From Lachnospiraceae bacterium (GTDB lineage Bacteria; Bacillota; Clostridia; Lachnospirales; Lachnospiraceae), in assembly GCA_910573755.1 (NCBI GenBank), contig CAJTBO010000005.1, positions 124,001-188,000 of the forward strand: DNA of 64,000 nucleotides, given 5' to 3'. Both the position numbers and the translations under genes were made by a program. Of this stretch, positions 55,284-63,483 are shown one piece after another. The notes beneath the pieces were generated by a model. It was not told where the DNA came from and did no database searches. It worked only from the letters and a program-made list of their open reading frames with translations. Every line of letters starts with the position of its first letter. Position 1 is the stretch's first letter.

Positions 55284-55829
55284 ATGAAGGATATTTGTGT
55301 ATTTTTCGGTGAGGGTTATGAGGAGATAGAGGCGCTTACTGTGGTGGATATTCTGCGGAGGGCATCTGTTCCCGTGAAAATGGTATCTATCACAGAAGAG
55401 AGGGAAGTGACGGGTTCCCATCAGATCACGGTTAAGATGGATAGTCTTTTGTCAGAGGTGGATTTTGACAAGGTGGAGATGATCGTACTGCCGGGCGGCA
55501 TGCCGGGAACGAAAAATTTAGAAGCCTGTGCGCCGCTGATGGAGCAGGTGGATGCTTTTGTAAAAGCGGACCGTCCTGTCAGCGCTATCTGTGCGGCGCC
55601 GAGCATCCTGGGGCACAGGGGTCATTTAAAAGGCAGGGAAGCCTGCAGCTTTCCGTCCTTTGAAGGTCATCTGGAGGGGGCAAAAGTGTTGAAAGACCCA
55701 AGCGTCGTTTCCGGAAATATTACGACAGGGCGCGGTATGGGCGCGGCGATTCCGTTTGCGCTTTCCATTTTGGAGCGGTATCAGGGAAAAGAGGCGGCTG
55801 ACAATATGGCGGAAACGATCATTTACTGA
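55284..55829 (+). CDS. DJ-1/PfpI-family protein
   Basis: Cytosolic protein of 181 residues of the DJ-1/ThiJ/PfpI superfamily. The reactive cysteine is C103 in SAICAAPSILGHRG and the glutamate partner lies in EGYEEIEA. LPGGMPGTKNLEACAPL and GNITTGRGMGAAIPFAL complete the fold. Members act as deglycases/glyoxalase-like or redox chaperones; which one is not known. It resembles YajL and human DJ-1 more than the protease PfpI. Confidence 0.93.
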   Translation: MKDICVFFGEGYEEIEALTVVDILRRASVPVKMVSITEEREVTGSHQITVKMDSLLSEVDFDKVEMIVLPGGMPGTKNLEACAPLMEQVDAFVKADRPVSAICAAPSILGHRGHLKGREACSFPSFEGHLEGAKVLKDPSVVSGNITTGRGMGAAIPFALSILERYQGKEAADNMAETIIY

Positions 55830-55898
55830 AACAACAGGTAATATGACGGAAGAAAGCCGGATAAAAAATAAACAGATGGAACAGGATAAGAAGGCAGT

Positions 55899-56309
55899 AT
55901 GAATATTTTGTTTTTTTTAAAACCGAAAGGGGAATGCGTCTATGTATATGACGAGGATTCCCTGCGGCAGGTGCTGGATGTTATGGAAGCCCACAGGTTT
56001 GCATCCATTCCGATGATCTCAAAGTCGACAGGCGCTTATAAAGGAACGATCACCGAGGGGGATCTGCTCTGGTATATTAAAAATCAGCATAATCTGAATT
56101 TACATAGCGCAAAAGACATCCGCATTAAGGATATCAAACGCCACCGGGACAACCAGCCGGTAAGCGTGGGCGCGAAAATGGAGGATCTTTTCTCAAAAGC
56201 CGTCCAGCAGAATTTCGTGCCGGTGATCGACGGGCAGAAATGTTTTATCGGCATTATCACGAGAAAAAATATCATAGAATATTTATGTGAAAAAACAGAA
56301 AAGAAATAA
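55899..56309 (+). CDS. CBS-domain protein
   Basis: Small protein of 136 residues made of a pair of CBS repeats, which bind adenine nucleotides. The first is VYDEDSLRQVLDVMEAHRFASIPMIS, the second VSVGAKMEDLFSKAVQQNFVPVIDGQKCFIGIITRKNIIEYL. No catalytic domain is attached, so it may report energy state to a partner. It sits between DJ-1/PfpI and a spore-protein gene. Confidence 0.9.
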   Translation: MNILFFLKPKGECVYVYDEDSLRQVLDVMEAHRFASIPMISKSTGAYKGTITEGDLLWYIKNQHNLNLHSAKDIRIKDIKRHRDNQPVSVGAKMEDLFSKAVQQNFVPVIDGQKCFIGIITRKNIIEYLCEKTEKK

Positions 56310-56360
56310 TACCATTCATTACCAACATATTTTCAAAGAGGCTGTCAATAATAACTACAG

Positions 56361-56381
56361 GATAAGTCGCAAGGACTTATC
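56361..56381 (+). promoter_or_regulatory. Hairpin in the 5' untranslated region of the spore-protein gene
   Basis: GATAAGTC 56361-56368 pairs perfectly with 56374-56381 around a five-base loop, about 40 bases before the start. Possibly an mRNA-stability stem. Confidence 0.5.
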
Positions 56382-56423
56382 TGAAATATGAAAACAGTAC
56401 GAAAATTATGGAGGTATGAAAAA

Positions 56424-56627
56424 ATGGCTAATAGCAAAAATTCTTCTACTATGGCAGTACCTGAAGCAAAGGCTGCTATGGACCGTTTCAAGACTGAGGT
56501 TGCATCTGAGATGGGTATTAACCTGAAAGAGGGATATAACGGTGACTTAACTTCTCGTGAGGCTGGTTCCATCGGCGGCGAAATGGTTAAGAGAATGGTA
56601 AAGAACTACGAACAGAACCTGAAATAA
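56424..56627 (+). CDS. Alpha/beta-type small acid-soluble spore protein
   Basis: Spore-core DNA-protecting protein, 67 residues. Start at ATG 56424 (MANSKNSSTMAVPEAKAAM) after TGGAGGT; the upstream in-frame ATG at 56388 precedes that site. The conserved MDRFKTEVASEMGI and GDLTSREAGSIGGEMVKRMV segments hold the DNA-contacting helices, and the family glutamate lies in a position consistent with cleavage by the germination protease GPR. Its presence shows the organism, or its recent ancestor, forms endospores. Normally made under sigma G late in sporulation; no sigma G promoter was confidently identified. Confidence 0.97.
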   Translation: MANSKNSSTMAVPEAKAAMDRFKTEVASEMGINLKEGYNGDLTSREAGSIGGEMVKRMVKNYEQNLK

Positions 56628-56659
56628 GGAATTTCACGCAGTTGAAAAATGAATAAAAG

Positions 56660-56695
56660 AGCTGCCGCATAACGAGTATATGCGGCAGCTTTTTC
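56660..56695. terminator. Bidirectional terminator between the spore-protein gene and ribU
   Basis: AGCTGCCGCATA 56660-56671 pairs perfectly with 56679-56690, followed by a T-run on the + strand and CTCTTTT on the - strand. Confidence 0.9.
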
Positions 56696-56726
56696 TTTCA
56701 TAGTTTACGCGTATTACAGGGGCGGA

Positions 56727-57497
56727 TCAAACCGTCATTTTTGTTTTTTCCTTCTGTTTTACTACCTTGATCGGCTCATTGGTTTTTAAAACAGGACTGA
56801 GTTTTTTGTAAATGAGCAGTGTCATAACGGAAACGGATGTCCCTTTCAACAGGTTCAGCGGCGCCACCGCCAGCATGACAAAACTGGAAACACTGTTGAT
56901 AGAGGGGTTGATGGCTGTTCCCATACCGATAATGGCATCTAACGGCATACCGTAAAGCTGGGCAAATTTCGGCAGCAGATATATTGCATTGAAAGCGGTT
57001 CCCACCACGGTCATCACAAAGGTTCCGGCGATACAGCCGACCACCGCATTTTTTCTTGTCTTCTTAAACAGGTAGATAATGGATGCGGGCAGCAGGTAAC
57101 TGCAGCCGATGGAAAAATTGGCAAGGTCCCCGACAAAAGCGGTGGTAGTGCCTTTCATCAAAAGCTTTAACAGGATCTTGCAGAGTTCTATCAAAACACC
57201 CGCCACAGGCCCGTAGGCAAAAGTGCCGATCAGCGCCGGCAGTTCCGAAAAATCAATTTCGTAAAACGGCGGGGCAAAGGGAACCGGAAACTCAAACAGC
57301 ATGAGTATCGCGGAAATTGCCGAAAGCACGCCGATCACTGCGATCTTTCTTGTGGAGAGCACCCGTTCTGTATCGCCGGATACTTTTTTTGCCCATTTTT
57401 CCGCGGCGTAAGCAACAAGGAACAATGCGCAGATCAGCGCCAGAAACTCCAATAAAAATACCACGTTTTCCTGAATACTTTGTAACAGTTCACTCAT
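56727..57497 (-). CDS. ribU: ECF riboflavin transporter, substrate-binding subunit
   Basis: Membrane S-component that captures riboflavin for an ECF importer, 256 residues with about six core helices. Start chosen at 57497 (MSELLQSIQENVVFLLEF) after GGAGGAG; a longer frame would cross the upstream terminator. ISAILMLFEFPVPFAPPFYEIDFSELPALIGTFAYGP is the substrate-site region, and KGTTTAFVGDLANFSIGC is also typical. It has an extra N-terminal helix of about 45 residues and a lysine-rich C-terminal tail. It is preceded by an FMN riboswitch, which fixes the assignment. The energising EcfA/A'/T genes are not here. Confidence 0.95.
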   Translation of the reverse strand: MSELLQSIQENVVFLLEFLALICALFLVAYAAEKWAKKVSGDTERVLSTRKIAVIGVLSAISAILMLFEFPVPFAPPFYEIDFSELPALIGTFAYGPVAGVLIELCKILLKLLMKGTTTAFVGDLANFSIGCSYLLPASIIYLFKKTRKNAVVGCIAGTFVMTVVGTAFNAIYLLPKFAQLYGMPLDAIIGMGTAINPSINSVSSFVMLAVAPLNLLKGTSVSVMTLLIYKKLSPVLKTNEPIKVVKQKEKTKMTV

Positions 57498-57614
57498 TTT
57501 TTTCTCCTCCGATCTTTCTTTCAGGAGTTCTTCCAGTTTGTGCAGCATACGGACCGCGTTGTGCCGGCAGCATATTTCCGGGTATCTGCGGCACTTTTTG
57601 TACGGATCTGCACA

Positions 57615-57646
57615 TAAAAAAATCCCCACATCAAAAATATGCGGGG
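57615..57646 (-). terminator. Riboswitch-controlled terminator before ribU
   Basis: On the minus strand CCCCGCAT (57646-57639) pairs with ATGTGGGG (57631-57624), then a run of seven T. It lies between the FMN aptamer and the ribU start, so FMN binding should stop transcription here. Confidence 0.85.
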
Positions 57647-57713
57647 CATCACCGTAAAACCATTACCGGGATCTAGCTGTTTCCAGCTTTACAATAACCG
57701 GCCATACTTTACA

Positions 57714-57862
57714 GTTTCTTCTTTCATCCAGACTTTACTGTCGGTTTTGGATTCTCACCAAATCAGCCATTTACATGGGTCGTAGACTTGCCGTATTTCT
57801 GTTTTTTACAGAAGACGTATCACTACCGGTAGGGAATTGCACCCGACCCCGAAGAACTTCTT
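57714..57862 (-). ncRNA. FMN riboswitch
   Basis: On the minus strand the aptamer has the conserved elements TTCTTCGGGGTCGGGTG, CAATTCCCTACCGGTAGTGA, GATTTGGTGAGAATCC, ACCGACAGTAAAGTCTGGA and GAAAGAAG, in the right order with variable arms between. It binds flavin mononucleotide and controls ribU by the terminator at 57615-57646. Confidence 0.97.
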
Positions 57863-57880
57863 TATACTGTTTACTCAGAT

Positions 57881-57909
57881 AGGATACCACTAAATTGCAG
57901 AGGATGCAA
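57881..57909 (-). promoter_or_regulatory. Promoter of the FMN-riboswitch/ribU transcript
   Basis: On the minus strand TTGCAT (57909-57904), a 17-base spacer and TATCCT (57886-57881), about 20 bases before the aptamer. Confidence 0.7.
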
Positions 57910-57928
57910 GAGGTTTTGTGAAAATAGC

Positions 57929-57957
57929 TTTACACCTTTGGCTTCTTCTATTATAAT
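57929..57957 (+). promoter_or_regulatory. Promoter divergent from ribU
   Basis: TTTACA 57929-57934 and TATAAT 57952-57957 with a 17-base spacer, reading toward the small ORF at 58004 and the YcxB-like gene. Confidence 0.65.
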
Positions 57958-58003
57958 GGGACTATAACGGTTTGCATGATTCATAAAAGGCAGGTGATAG
58001 TGT

Positions 58004-58110
58004 ATGACCGCAAAGGAAACGGCAAAAATATTGATTGAAGAATTTTCAAAGGTGCAGGACTGGATGCATCAGGAATCAGTCTGACAGAGATTGACAGGAT
58101 AAAAGAATAG
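58004..58110 (+). pseudogene. Tiny ORF with an apparent frameshift
   Basis: ATG 58004 has AGGTGA six bases before and a promoter upstream. The frame encodes MTAKETAKILIEEFSKVQDW and stops after 26 residues. Another frame continues from the same point with AGLDASGISLTEIDRIKE and stops at 58110, so a single-base change near 58055 may have split a 35-residue protein. Family not recognised. Confidence 0.35.
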
Positions 58111-58130
58111 ATTTCAATTTGAAAAGTCAC

Positions 58131-58159
58131 AAAAGGCGCCTGCAATGTGGGCGCTTTTT
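58131..58159 (+). terminator. Hairpin before the YcxB-like gene
   Basis: AAAAG-CGCC at 58131-58140 pairs with GGCG-CTTTT around 58150-58159 with one bulge, then a T-run. Possibly terminates the tiny upstream transcript or attenuates the next gene. Confidence 0.55.
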
Positions 58160-58186
58160 AGTCATGAAGAAAGCGGAGATGCGAAA

Positions 58187-58666
58187 ATGGAAATGGAATT
58201 TGATATACAGATCACAAAAAAAGATTTATACGATTATCAGCTGCATCATGCCTATACCTCGCCCACGGGGTTGTTCGGCACTATTGTGGGCTGTCTTTTT
58301 ATCGTCGGATTTTTTAACACAGGGACACCCCTGTATCTGGTTATCGGCGCTTTTGTGATTTTGTATTTTCCGTGGACACTGCATATCAGAGCGGCGTCTC
58401 AGGCGGCATCCCCTGTTTTTAAGAAACCTCTGCATTATAAATTGTCGGAGGAGGGGCTTGAGATTTCCACGGAGGAGGAAAAGCAGCTTGTCCCCTGGGA
58501 GAGCATTACGAAAGCCGCTGCAACAGGGAGGACGATCATGTTATACACATCCAAAGTAAACGCTTTTCTGTTCCCGAAGCGGGTGCTGGGGGAGAGAAGC
58601 GGAGAACTGGTTCAGGTGATTTCGAGGTACGTATCGCCCGAGAAGGTGAAGATCAAAACGGCGTAA
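58187..58666 (+). CDS. YcxB-like membrane protein
   Basis: Protein of 159 residues with two adjacent membrane helices (GLFGTIVGCLFIVGFFNTG and LYLVIGAFVILYFPWTL) and a soluble C-terminal domain with the YcxB-type pattern LHYKLSEEGLEISTEEEKQLVPWESITKA, ending FLFPKRVLGERSGELVQVI. Start chosen at ATG 58187 after GGAGAT. Function unknown; not obviously linked to its neighbours. Confidence 0.85.
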   Translation: MEMEFDIQITKKDLYDYQLHHAYTSPTGLFGTIVGCLFIVGFFNTGTPLYLVIGAFVILYFPWTLHIRAASQAASPVFKKPLHYKLSEEGLEISTEEEKQLVPWESITKAAATGRTIMLYTSKVNAFLFPKRVLGERSGELVQVISRYVSPEKVKIKTA

Positions 58667-58684
58667 TGTGCGTGGATGAGCAGA

Positions 58685-58777
58685 ATGTCCGGGGATGATG
58701 CGGATCAGGCCGCGGGGATTAGAGCTCCGGGGGATGATGCGGATCAAGCTGTGGGAATCAGAACTCCGGGGGAATGA
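58685..58777 (+). CDS. Short repeat-encoding ORF coupled to tsaE
   Basis: A 30-residue frame made of two in-phase 39-base repeats (58688-58726 and 58727-58765; 31 of 39 bases equal) encoding GDDADQAxGIRxP twice. Its TGA overlaps the tsaE start codon as ATGA, so it could act as a leader peptide coupling translation of tsaE, or be a non-coding repeat that happens to be open. A GGATGAG site lies before the ATG. Confidence 0.4.
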   Translation: MSGDDADQAAGIRAPGDDADQAVGIRTPGE

Positions 58778-59271
58778 TCATCAGGACGCGGGATTTAACG
58801 GATGAATGGATGATAACGGAAATGATTTATGAAAGTTATAAGCCTGAGGATACCTTTGCAATAGGAGAAAGGATCGGGCGGGAGGCGGAGCCGGGGATGC
58901 TGTGTACACTGACAGGAGATCTGGGCGTCGGAAAGACCGTGCTCACGCAGGGAATTGCAAAGGGGCTTGGCATAAAAGAATGTGTAAACAGCCCTACCTT
59001 TACGATCGTACAGGTATATGAAAGCGGCAGGCTTCCCCTGTACCATCTGGATGTGTACCGGATCGGGGATATAGAAGAGATGGAAGAGACCGGTTATGAG
59101 GACTACTTTTTTGGTGAAGGGTTGTGCATTGTTGAGTGGGCGGATCTGATCAGAGAACTGATACCGGAGGAACATACACAGATCATCATTGAAAAAGATC
59201 TGGAAAAAGGGTTTGATTACAGGAAAATATCTGTAAGGCAGCCCGGGAAGGGCAACAGGTTATTATCATGA
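58774..59271 (+). CDS. tsaE: tRNA t6A biosynthesis ATPase
   Basis: ATPase needed for turnover of the TsaBD complex that makes threonylcarbamoyl-adenosine on tRNAs reading ANN codons; 165 residues. Walker A is GDLGVGKTVLTQGIA; NSPTFTIVQVYESGRLPLYHLDVYRIG and IVEWADLI are diagnostic. The start at 58774 is chosen because it overlaps the preceding small ORF (ATGA); ATG at 58810 would give a length nearer the family norm. It overlaps tsaB by four bases. Confidence 0.95.
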   Translation: MIIRTRDLTDEWMITEMIYESYKPEDTFAIGERIGREAEPGMLCTLTGDLGVGKTVLTQGIAKGLGIKECVNSPTFTIVQVYESGRLPLYHLDVYRIGDIEEMEETGYEDYFFGEGLCIVEWADLIRELIPEEHTQIIIEKDLEKGFDYRKISVRQPGKGNRLLS

Positions 59272-60026
59272 AAATACTTGCAATCGACAGTTCGGGGCAG
59301 ACCGCATCCGTAGCTGTCTGGGAGGATGATCTGACATTGGCGGAATTTTCCATTCATGCGAAGATGACGCATTCCCAGACGCTGCTTCCGATGCTGGAGG
59401 CTGTCCGGGAGAAAACGGAATTGGATATGGAAACAATAGATGCCATAGCGGTAACTTCCGGGCCGGGTTCCTTTACCGGGCTTCGTATCGGTTCCGCGAC
59501 AGTGAAAGGTTTTGGCTTTGCACTGGATAAACCGATCATTCCGGTGCCGACATTGGAGGGGCTTGCCTATAATTTATATGGAACAGACAAGATAGTCTGT
59601 CCGCTGATGGATGCCAGAAGAAGCCAGACATATACGGGATTGTATGAGTTCAGGAGTAAGGATGGCACAGAAGAATATGACATGAATGTCATAATGGGAC
59701 AATGTGCCGTTGCGATAGAGGAAATTTTGGAAGCCTGCAATGAACAGGCCTGTAAACAGGGAGGCAGAGGCGTTATCTTTCTGGGGGATGGCGTTCCTGT
59801 CTTCAGGGAAGAGATCGCCGGACTGCTAACGGTTCCCTGCGGTTTTGCGCCTGCCCATATGAACAGACAGCGGGCGGCGGCGGTAGCGGCGCTGGCGGCA
59901 AAGTATTACAGGCAGGGAAAAGTGCAGACGGCGGCGGAATATGCGCCGGAATATCTGCGGCTCTCTCAGGCGGAACGGGAGAGGAACGTACAGAGTGAGG
60001 CGCAGGCGTCAGAGAAGACGAAGTAG
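59268..60026 (+). CDS. tsaB: tRNA t6A biosynthesis protein
   Basis: Dimerisation partner of TsaD, 252 residues. ILAIDSSGQTASVAVWEDD, the TSGPGSFTGLRIGSATVKGFG core and PLMDARRSQTYTGLYE are typical. It starts in an ATGA overlap with tsaE. The end is odd: after LRLSQAERERN comes a charged tail and TAG in a motif repeated 41 bases later with CAG. The frame of that later copy leads without a stop into rimI, suggesting an ancestral TsaB-RimI fusion. Confidence 0.94.
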   Translation: MKILAIDSSGQTASVAVWEDDLTLAEFSIHAKMTHSQTLLPMLEAVREKTELDMETIDAIAVTSGPGSFTGLRIGSATVKGFGFALDKPIIPVPTLEGLAYNLYGTDKIVCPLMDARRSQTYTGLYEFRSKDGTEEYDMNVIMGQCAVAIEEILEACNEQACKQGGRGVIFLGDGVPVFREEIAGLLTVPCGFAPAHMNRQRAAAVAALAAKYYRQGKVQTAAEYAPEYLRLSQAERERNVQSEAQASEKTK

Positions 60027-60181
60027 AAGCCGAACCGGGCAGAGACAGCAGAGGAAAGACGAAGCAGAAGCCGGATAAGAAAAAGCGGAAGCAGCAGAGG
60101 GAAACCGGAGCGGAAACCCGGCAGGAAAGGCAGAAGCTGAATGGGGAAGAGATAGAGGCAGCAGAGAGGACAGGGCGGAAG
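60015..60181 (+). repeat. Purine-rich linker with a 41-bp spaced repeat between tsaB and rimI
   Basis: An 18-base motif at 60015-60032 recurs at 60056-60073 with one change (TAG to CAG). The linker is almost only A and G. The rimI frame is open through the whole linker (from 60023), so the spacer could once have been coding. Confidence 0.7.
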
Positions 60182-60697
60182 ATGAGTGAGGCACAAGCCG
60201 CAAAAAAGGCGGAAGGGAATCATAATATCACGGTTCATATCCGCAGGATGATACCGGAAGATGTGCCGGCAGCAGCGGCGCTGGAGCGGATCTGTTTTTC
60301 CGAACCCTGGTCGGAGAATGCTTACCTGCGAACTTTGACAGACGAAAAAGCGCTGTATCTGGTGGCGGAAAACGAGGACGGGGAAATAGCCGGTACGTGC
60401 GGCCTGCTGGATATCCTCGGAGAGGGAGATATCAGCAATGTGGCGGTGGCGGAGCCTTTCCGCAGACAGAGAGTGGCGCAACGGATGATGGCGGAACTGC
60501 TGAAACAGGGAAAGGAGCGGGGGATCAGGGCATTTACCCTGGAGGTGCGCGCTTCCAATGAGGCGGCGGTCCGGCTCTATGAAAAATTCGGATTTGTCTG
60601 CGAGGGACGCAGAAAAAATTTTTATAAAAAGCCCGATGAGGATGCGCTCATATTGTGGTACAGGACAGGAGAGGATGCCGGTGCGGAAAGATCCTGA
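60182..60697 (+). CDS. rimI: Ribosomal protein S18 alanine N-acetyltransferase
   Basis: GNAT acetyltransferase, 171 residues. The acetyl-CoA loop is RRQRVAQRMMAELL (Q/RxxGxG/A type), and ICFSEPWSENAY, DISNVAVAEPF, FTLEVRASNEAAVRLYEKFGFVCEGRRKNFYK are RimI marks. It has an extra N-terminal segment of about 18 residues, and the open frame continues upstream into tsaB's end; some genomes have TsaB-RimI fusions. The start could lie further upstream only if the frames were joined. Confidence 0.93.
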   Translation: MSEAQAAKKAEGNHNITVHIRRMIPEDVPAAAALERICFSEPWSENAYLRTLTDEKALYLVAENEDGEIAGTCGLLDILGEGDISNVAVAEPFRRQRVAQRMMAELLKQGKERGIRAFTLEVRASNEAAVRLYEKFGFVCEGRRKNFYKKPDEDALILWYRTGEDAGAERS

Positions 60698-60745
60698 AAA
60701 GAGTTTTCGGGTTGAAAGATGCGGTGCGGCGAAGAGGTAGGATAG

Positions 60746-61663
60746 ATGATAGATGTTTGTTTGCTGGGAACAGGCGGGATGATGCCGCTGCCTTACAGGT
60801 GGCTTACGTCCCTGATGGTAAGATATAACGGCCACAGTATTTTGATAGACTGCGGCGAAGGAACCCAGATCGCTCTGAAGGAAAAGGGGTGGAGTCCCAA
60901 TCCTATCGATATGATCTGTTTTACGCATTACCATGCGGATCATATCAGCGGTCTGCCGGGGATGCTTCTGACAATGGGAAATGCGGAGAGAAAAGAGCCG
61001 TTGACGCTGGTGGGTCCCAAAGGGTTGACCAGAGTAGTCAGCGCCTTGAGGACTATCGCGCCGGAACTTCCTTTTGAGATCCGTTATCTGGAACTGACGG
61101 AGACGGAGGAACAGTTTGATTTTGAAGAACTTAAGGTGCAGGCTTTTCGTGTAAACCATAATGTGGTATGTTATGGATATAGCGTTTCGCTTGGCAGGGC
61201 GGGGCGGTTTCAGGTGGAAAAAGCCAAAGAGCTTGGGATCGAAATGAAATACTGGAGCAGGCTGCAGAAGGGTGAGAGGATCGAAACGGAAACGGGTATC
61301 CTGACGCCGGAAATGGTTCTCGGACCCGCGCGGAAAGGGCTGAAGCTTACCTATTGTACGGATACCAGGCCCACAGAGAGCATTGCAGAGCATGCGGCTG
61401 GTTCCGATCTGTTTATCTGCGAAGGAATGTACGGTGAGGCGGATAAACAGGAAAAAGCAAAAGAACATAAGCATATGACGTTCCTGGAGGCGGCGAAACT
61501 GGCGAAAAAGGCGGAGGTCGGGCAGCTTTGGCTGACGCACTACAGCCCTTCCCTGACAAGGCCGGAGCCCTTTATGGATGGAGTCAGAAAAATTTTTCCC
61601 AGAGCGTATGCAGGGAAGGATGGAAAAAGTATGGAACTTCAGTTTGAAGAGGACGGGAATTAA
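60746..61663 (+). CDS. rnz: Ribonuclease Z-like metallo-beta-lactamase
   Basis: tRNA 3'-processing endonuclease of the metallo-beta-lactamase fold, 305 residues. The zinc motif is HYHADH (61-66), DCGEGTQIAL precedes it, and CTDTRP, FICEGMYG and LTHYSP carry later ligands. The arm region around the LGIEMKYWSRLQKGE segment fits RNase Z. It lies within a tRNA-modification cluster, which agrees with the role. Confidence 0.92.
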   Translation: MIDVCLLGTGGMMPLPYRWLTSLMVRYNGHSILIDCGEGTQIALKEKGWSPNPIDMICFTHYHADHISGLPGMLLTMGNAERKEPLTLVGPKGLTRVVSALRTIAPELPFEIRYLELTETEEQFDFEELKVQAFRVNHNVVCYGYSVSLGRAGRFQVEKAKELGIEMKYWSRLQKGERIETETGILTPEMVLGPARKGLKLTYCTDTRPTESIAEHAAGSDLFICEGMYGEADKQEKAKEHKHMTFLEAAKLAKKAEVGQLWLTHYSPSLTRPEPFMDGVRKIFPRAYAGKDGKSMELQFEEDGN

Positions 61664-61726
61664 TTTTTCATGTACGGATTCGTGTGAGTGCGTATCCGGT
61701 TGTTGCAGTCAGATGGAGGTTTGATG

Positions 61727-62299
61727 ATGAGAAAAGGTCCAAAATCAGCGGCGGTGCTGGCAGTCATGGTGATCACTGTATTTGCGTTGTATTATTATCT
61801 GGTCAATAAAGTGGAGCGTTCTTCACCGGAGGTGGAAACGACCGCGATACAGGATGTCCTTCTGAGAAATCTGGAGACGGATTATCCTGCGACGGTCCGG
61901 GAAGTGATAAAGTATTATAACGAAATCATGAGCTGCTACTACAGTGAAAGCCCCACGGATGAGGAGTTAAAGGATCTGGCGGATAAAGCGCTTGAACTGT
62001 ATGATACGGAACTTGTAAATTTTCAGAGTGAGGAAATGTATCTGGCGGATTTAAAAACGGAGATCGCCGGGTTTGCCTCATCGGGGACGGTGCTTTCCCA
62101 TGTGGCGCTCTCTTCAAGCACGGCAGTGGATTACTTTACTTATAATGGAAGAGAATGCGCGCAGATCAGATGCATCTATACGATGCGGCAGAAAACAAGC
62201 ATGATGACGATCAAGGAAATTTATGTGCTGCGCAAAGATGACAACGGAAGATGGAAAATTCTGGGATGGACTCCCGCAGAGGATGAGACGACGGAATGA
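61727..62299 (+). CDS. Single-helix membrane-anchored protein of unknown function
   Basis: 190 residues with one N-terminal helix ([19 protein letters not shown]) and an outside domain. Start taken as ATG 61727 with GGAGGT six bases before; ATG 61724 is also possible. It resembles a DUF6715-type family known mainly from Lachnospiraceae, always with unknown function. The C-terminal part ([20 protein letters not shown]) has an SnoaL- or NTF2-like feel, seen also in such domains. Its stop overlaps the tsaD start (ATGA), so it is translationally coupled to t6A synthesis. Confidence 0.75.
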   Translation: MRKGPKSAAVLAVMVITVFALYYYLVNKVERSSPEVETTAIQDVLLRNLETDYPATVREVIKYYNEIMSCYYSESPTDEELKDLADKALELYDTELVNFQSEEMYLADLKTEIAGFASSGTVLSHVALSSSTAVDYFTYNGRECAQIRCIYTMRQKTSMMTIKEIYVLRKDDNGRWKILGWTPAEDETTE

Positions 62300-63339
62300 A
62301 TATGCTGGAAAAGATGAACGAAGAAAAGGGAGTGCTGATACTGGCAATAGAAAGTTCCTGTGATGAAACGGCGGCGGCTGTGATCAGAGACGGAAGGGAA
62401 GTCCTGTCCAATATTATCTATTCACAGATAGAACTGCATACGGTCTATGGCGGTGTGGTGCCGGAGATCGCATCCAGAAAGCATATAGAGAAGATCAATC
62501 AGGTAGTGCAGACGGCGCTTGAGCAGGCGGGACAAAAACTGACAGATATGTCAGTAATTGCGGTCACCTACGGCCCCGGGCTGGTAGGGCCGCTGCTGAT
62601 CGGTGTATCCTTTGCGAAAGCGCTCAGTTTCGCAACCGGGATTCCATTGGTCGGCGTGCATCATATCGAAGGGCATATCAGCGCCAATTATATAGAACAT
62701 AAAGAACTTGAGCCCCCCTTTGCCTGTCTGGTTGCCTCCGGCGGCCATTCCCATCTTGTGGTGGTGAAAGACTACGGAGAATATGAAGTGATCGGCAGGA
62801 CCAGGGACGACGCGGCGGGGGAGGCCTTTGACAAGGTGGCAAGGGCGATCGGGCTGGGTTATCCGGGCGGACCGAAGATCGACAAGATATCTAAGGAGGG
62901 AAATCCCGATGCAATCCATTTTCCCCGTGCTAAAGTGGTGGAATCAATGTATGATTTCAGCTTCAGCGGTTTGAAGTCGGCAGTGCTGAATTATTTAAAC
63001 GGCTGTCAGATGAAGGGGGAGAAAGTGAATCAGGCGGATGTGGCGGCCTCTTTCCAGAGGGCAGTGGTGGATGTGCTGGTGGAGCATTCCATGGCGGCGG
63101 TCAGGGAGTATGGCTTTACAAAGTTTGCGATAGCGGGCGGTGTGGCATCCAACTCCTCTTTGCGGGAAGCCTTCGTGGAGGCATGCAAAAAAGAAGGAAT
63201 AGAATTTTATGATCCGTCTCCGGTATTTTGTACGGATAATGCGGCGATGATCGGGGCTGCAGGCTATTATGAATATCAAAAGGGCGTGCGGCACGGATAT
63301 GATCTGAATGCGGTGCCGAATCTGAAACTGGGAGAGTGA
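62296..63339 (+). CDS. tsaD: tRNA N6-adenosine threonylcarbamoyltransferase
   Basis: Catalytic subunit that transfers the threonylcarbamoyl group to A37 of tRNA; 347 residues. [27 protein letters not shown], the metal histidines in [23 protein letters not shown] and [14 protein letters not shown] are diagnostic of Kae1/Qri7 proteins. It completes tsaE, tsaB and tsaD in one cluster (tsaC is not here). The start overlaps the preceding gene. Confidence 0.97.
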   Translation: MNMLEKMNEEKGVLILAIESSCDETAAAVIRDGREVLSNIIYSQIELHTVYGGVVPEIASRKHIEKINQVVQTALEQAGQKLTDMSVIAVTYGPGLVGPLLIGVSFAKALSFATGIPLVGVHHIEGHISANYIEHKELEPPFACLVASGGHSHLVVVKDYGEYEVIGRTRDDAAGEAFDKVARAIGLGYPGGPKIDKISKEGNPDAIHFPRAKVVESMYDFSFSGLKSAVLNYLNGCQMKGEKVNQADVAASFQRAVVDVLVEHSMAAVREYGFTKFAIAGGVASNSSLREAFVEACKKEGIEFYDPSPVFCTDNAAMIGAAGYYEYQKGVRHGYDLNAVPNLKLGE

Positions 63340-63483
63340 ACAAGAGGAATTTTCATTTCCGGGAGGGATAGCAGGATAGTATGCGTAAAATACTGCGCCG
63401 CACCGGTCCGGTGTGAAGGTGTTGTGTGATACCCGGGAAAACGGGGATAGGCATGCCCGAAAATGAGGATGATGAGGATAACA

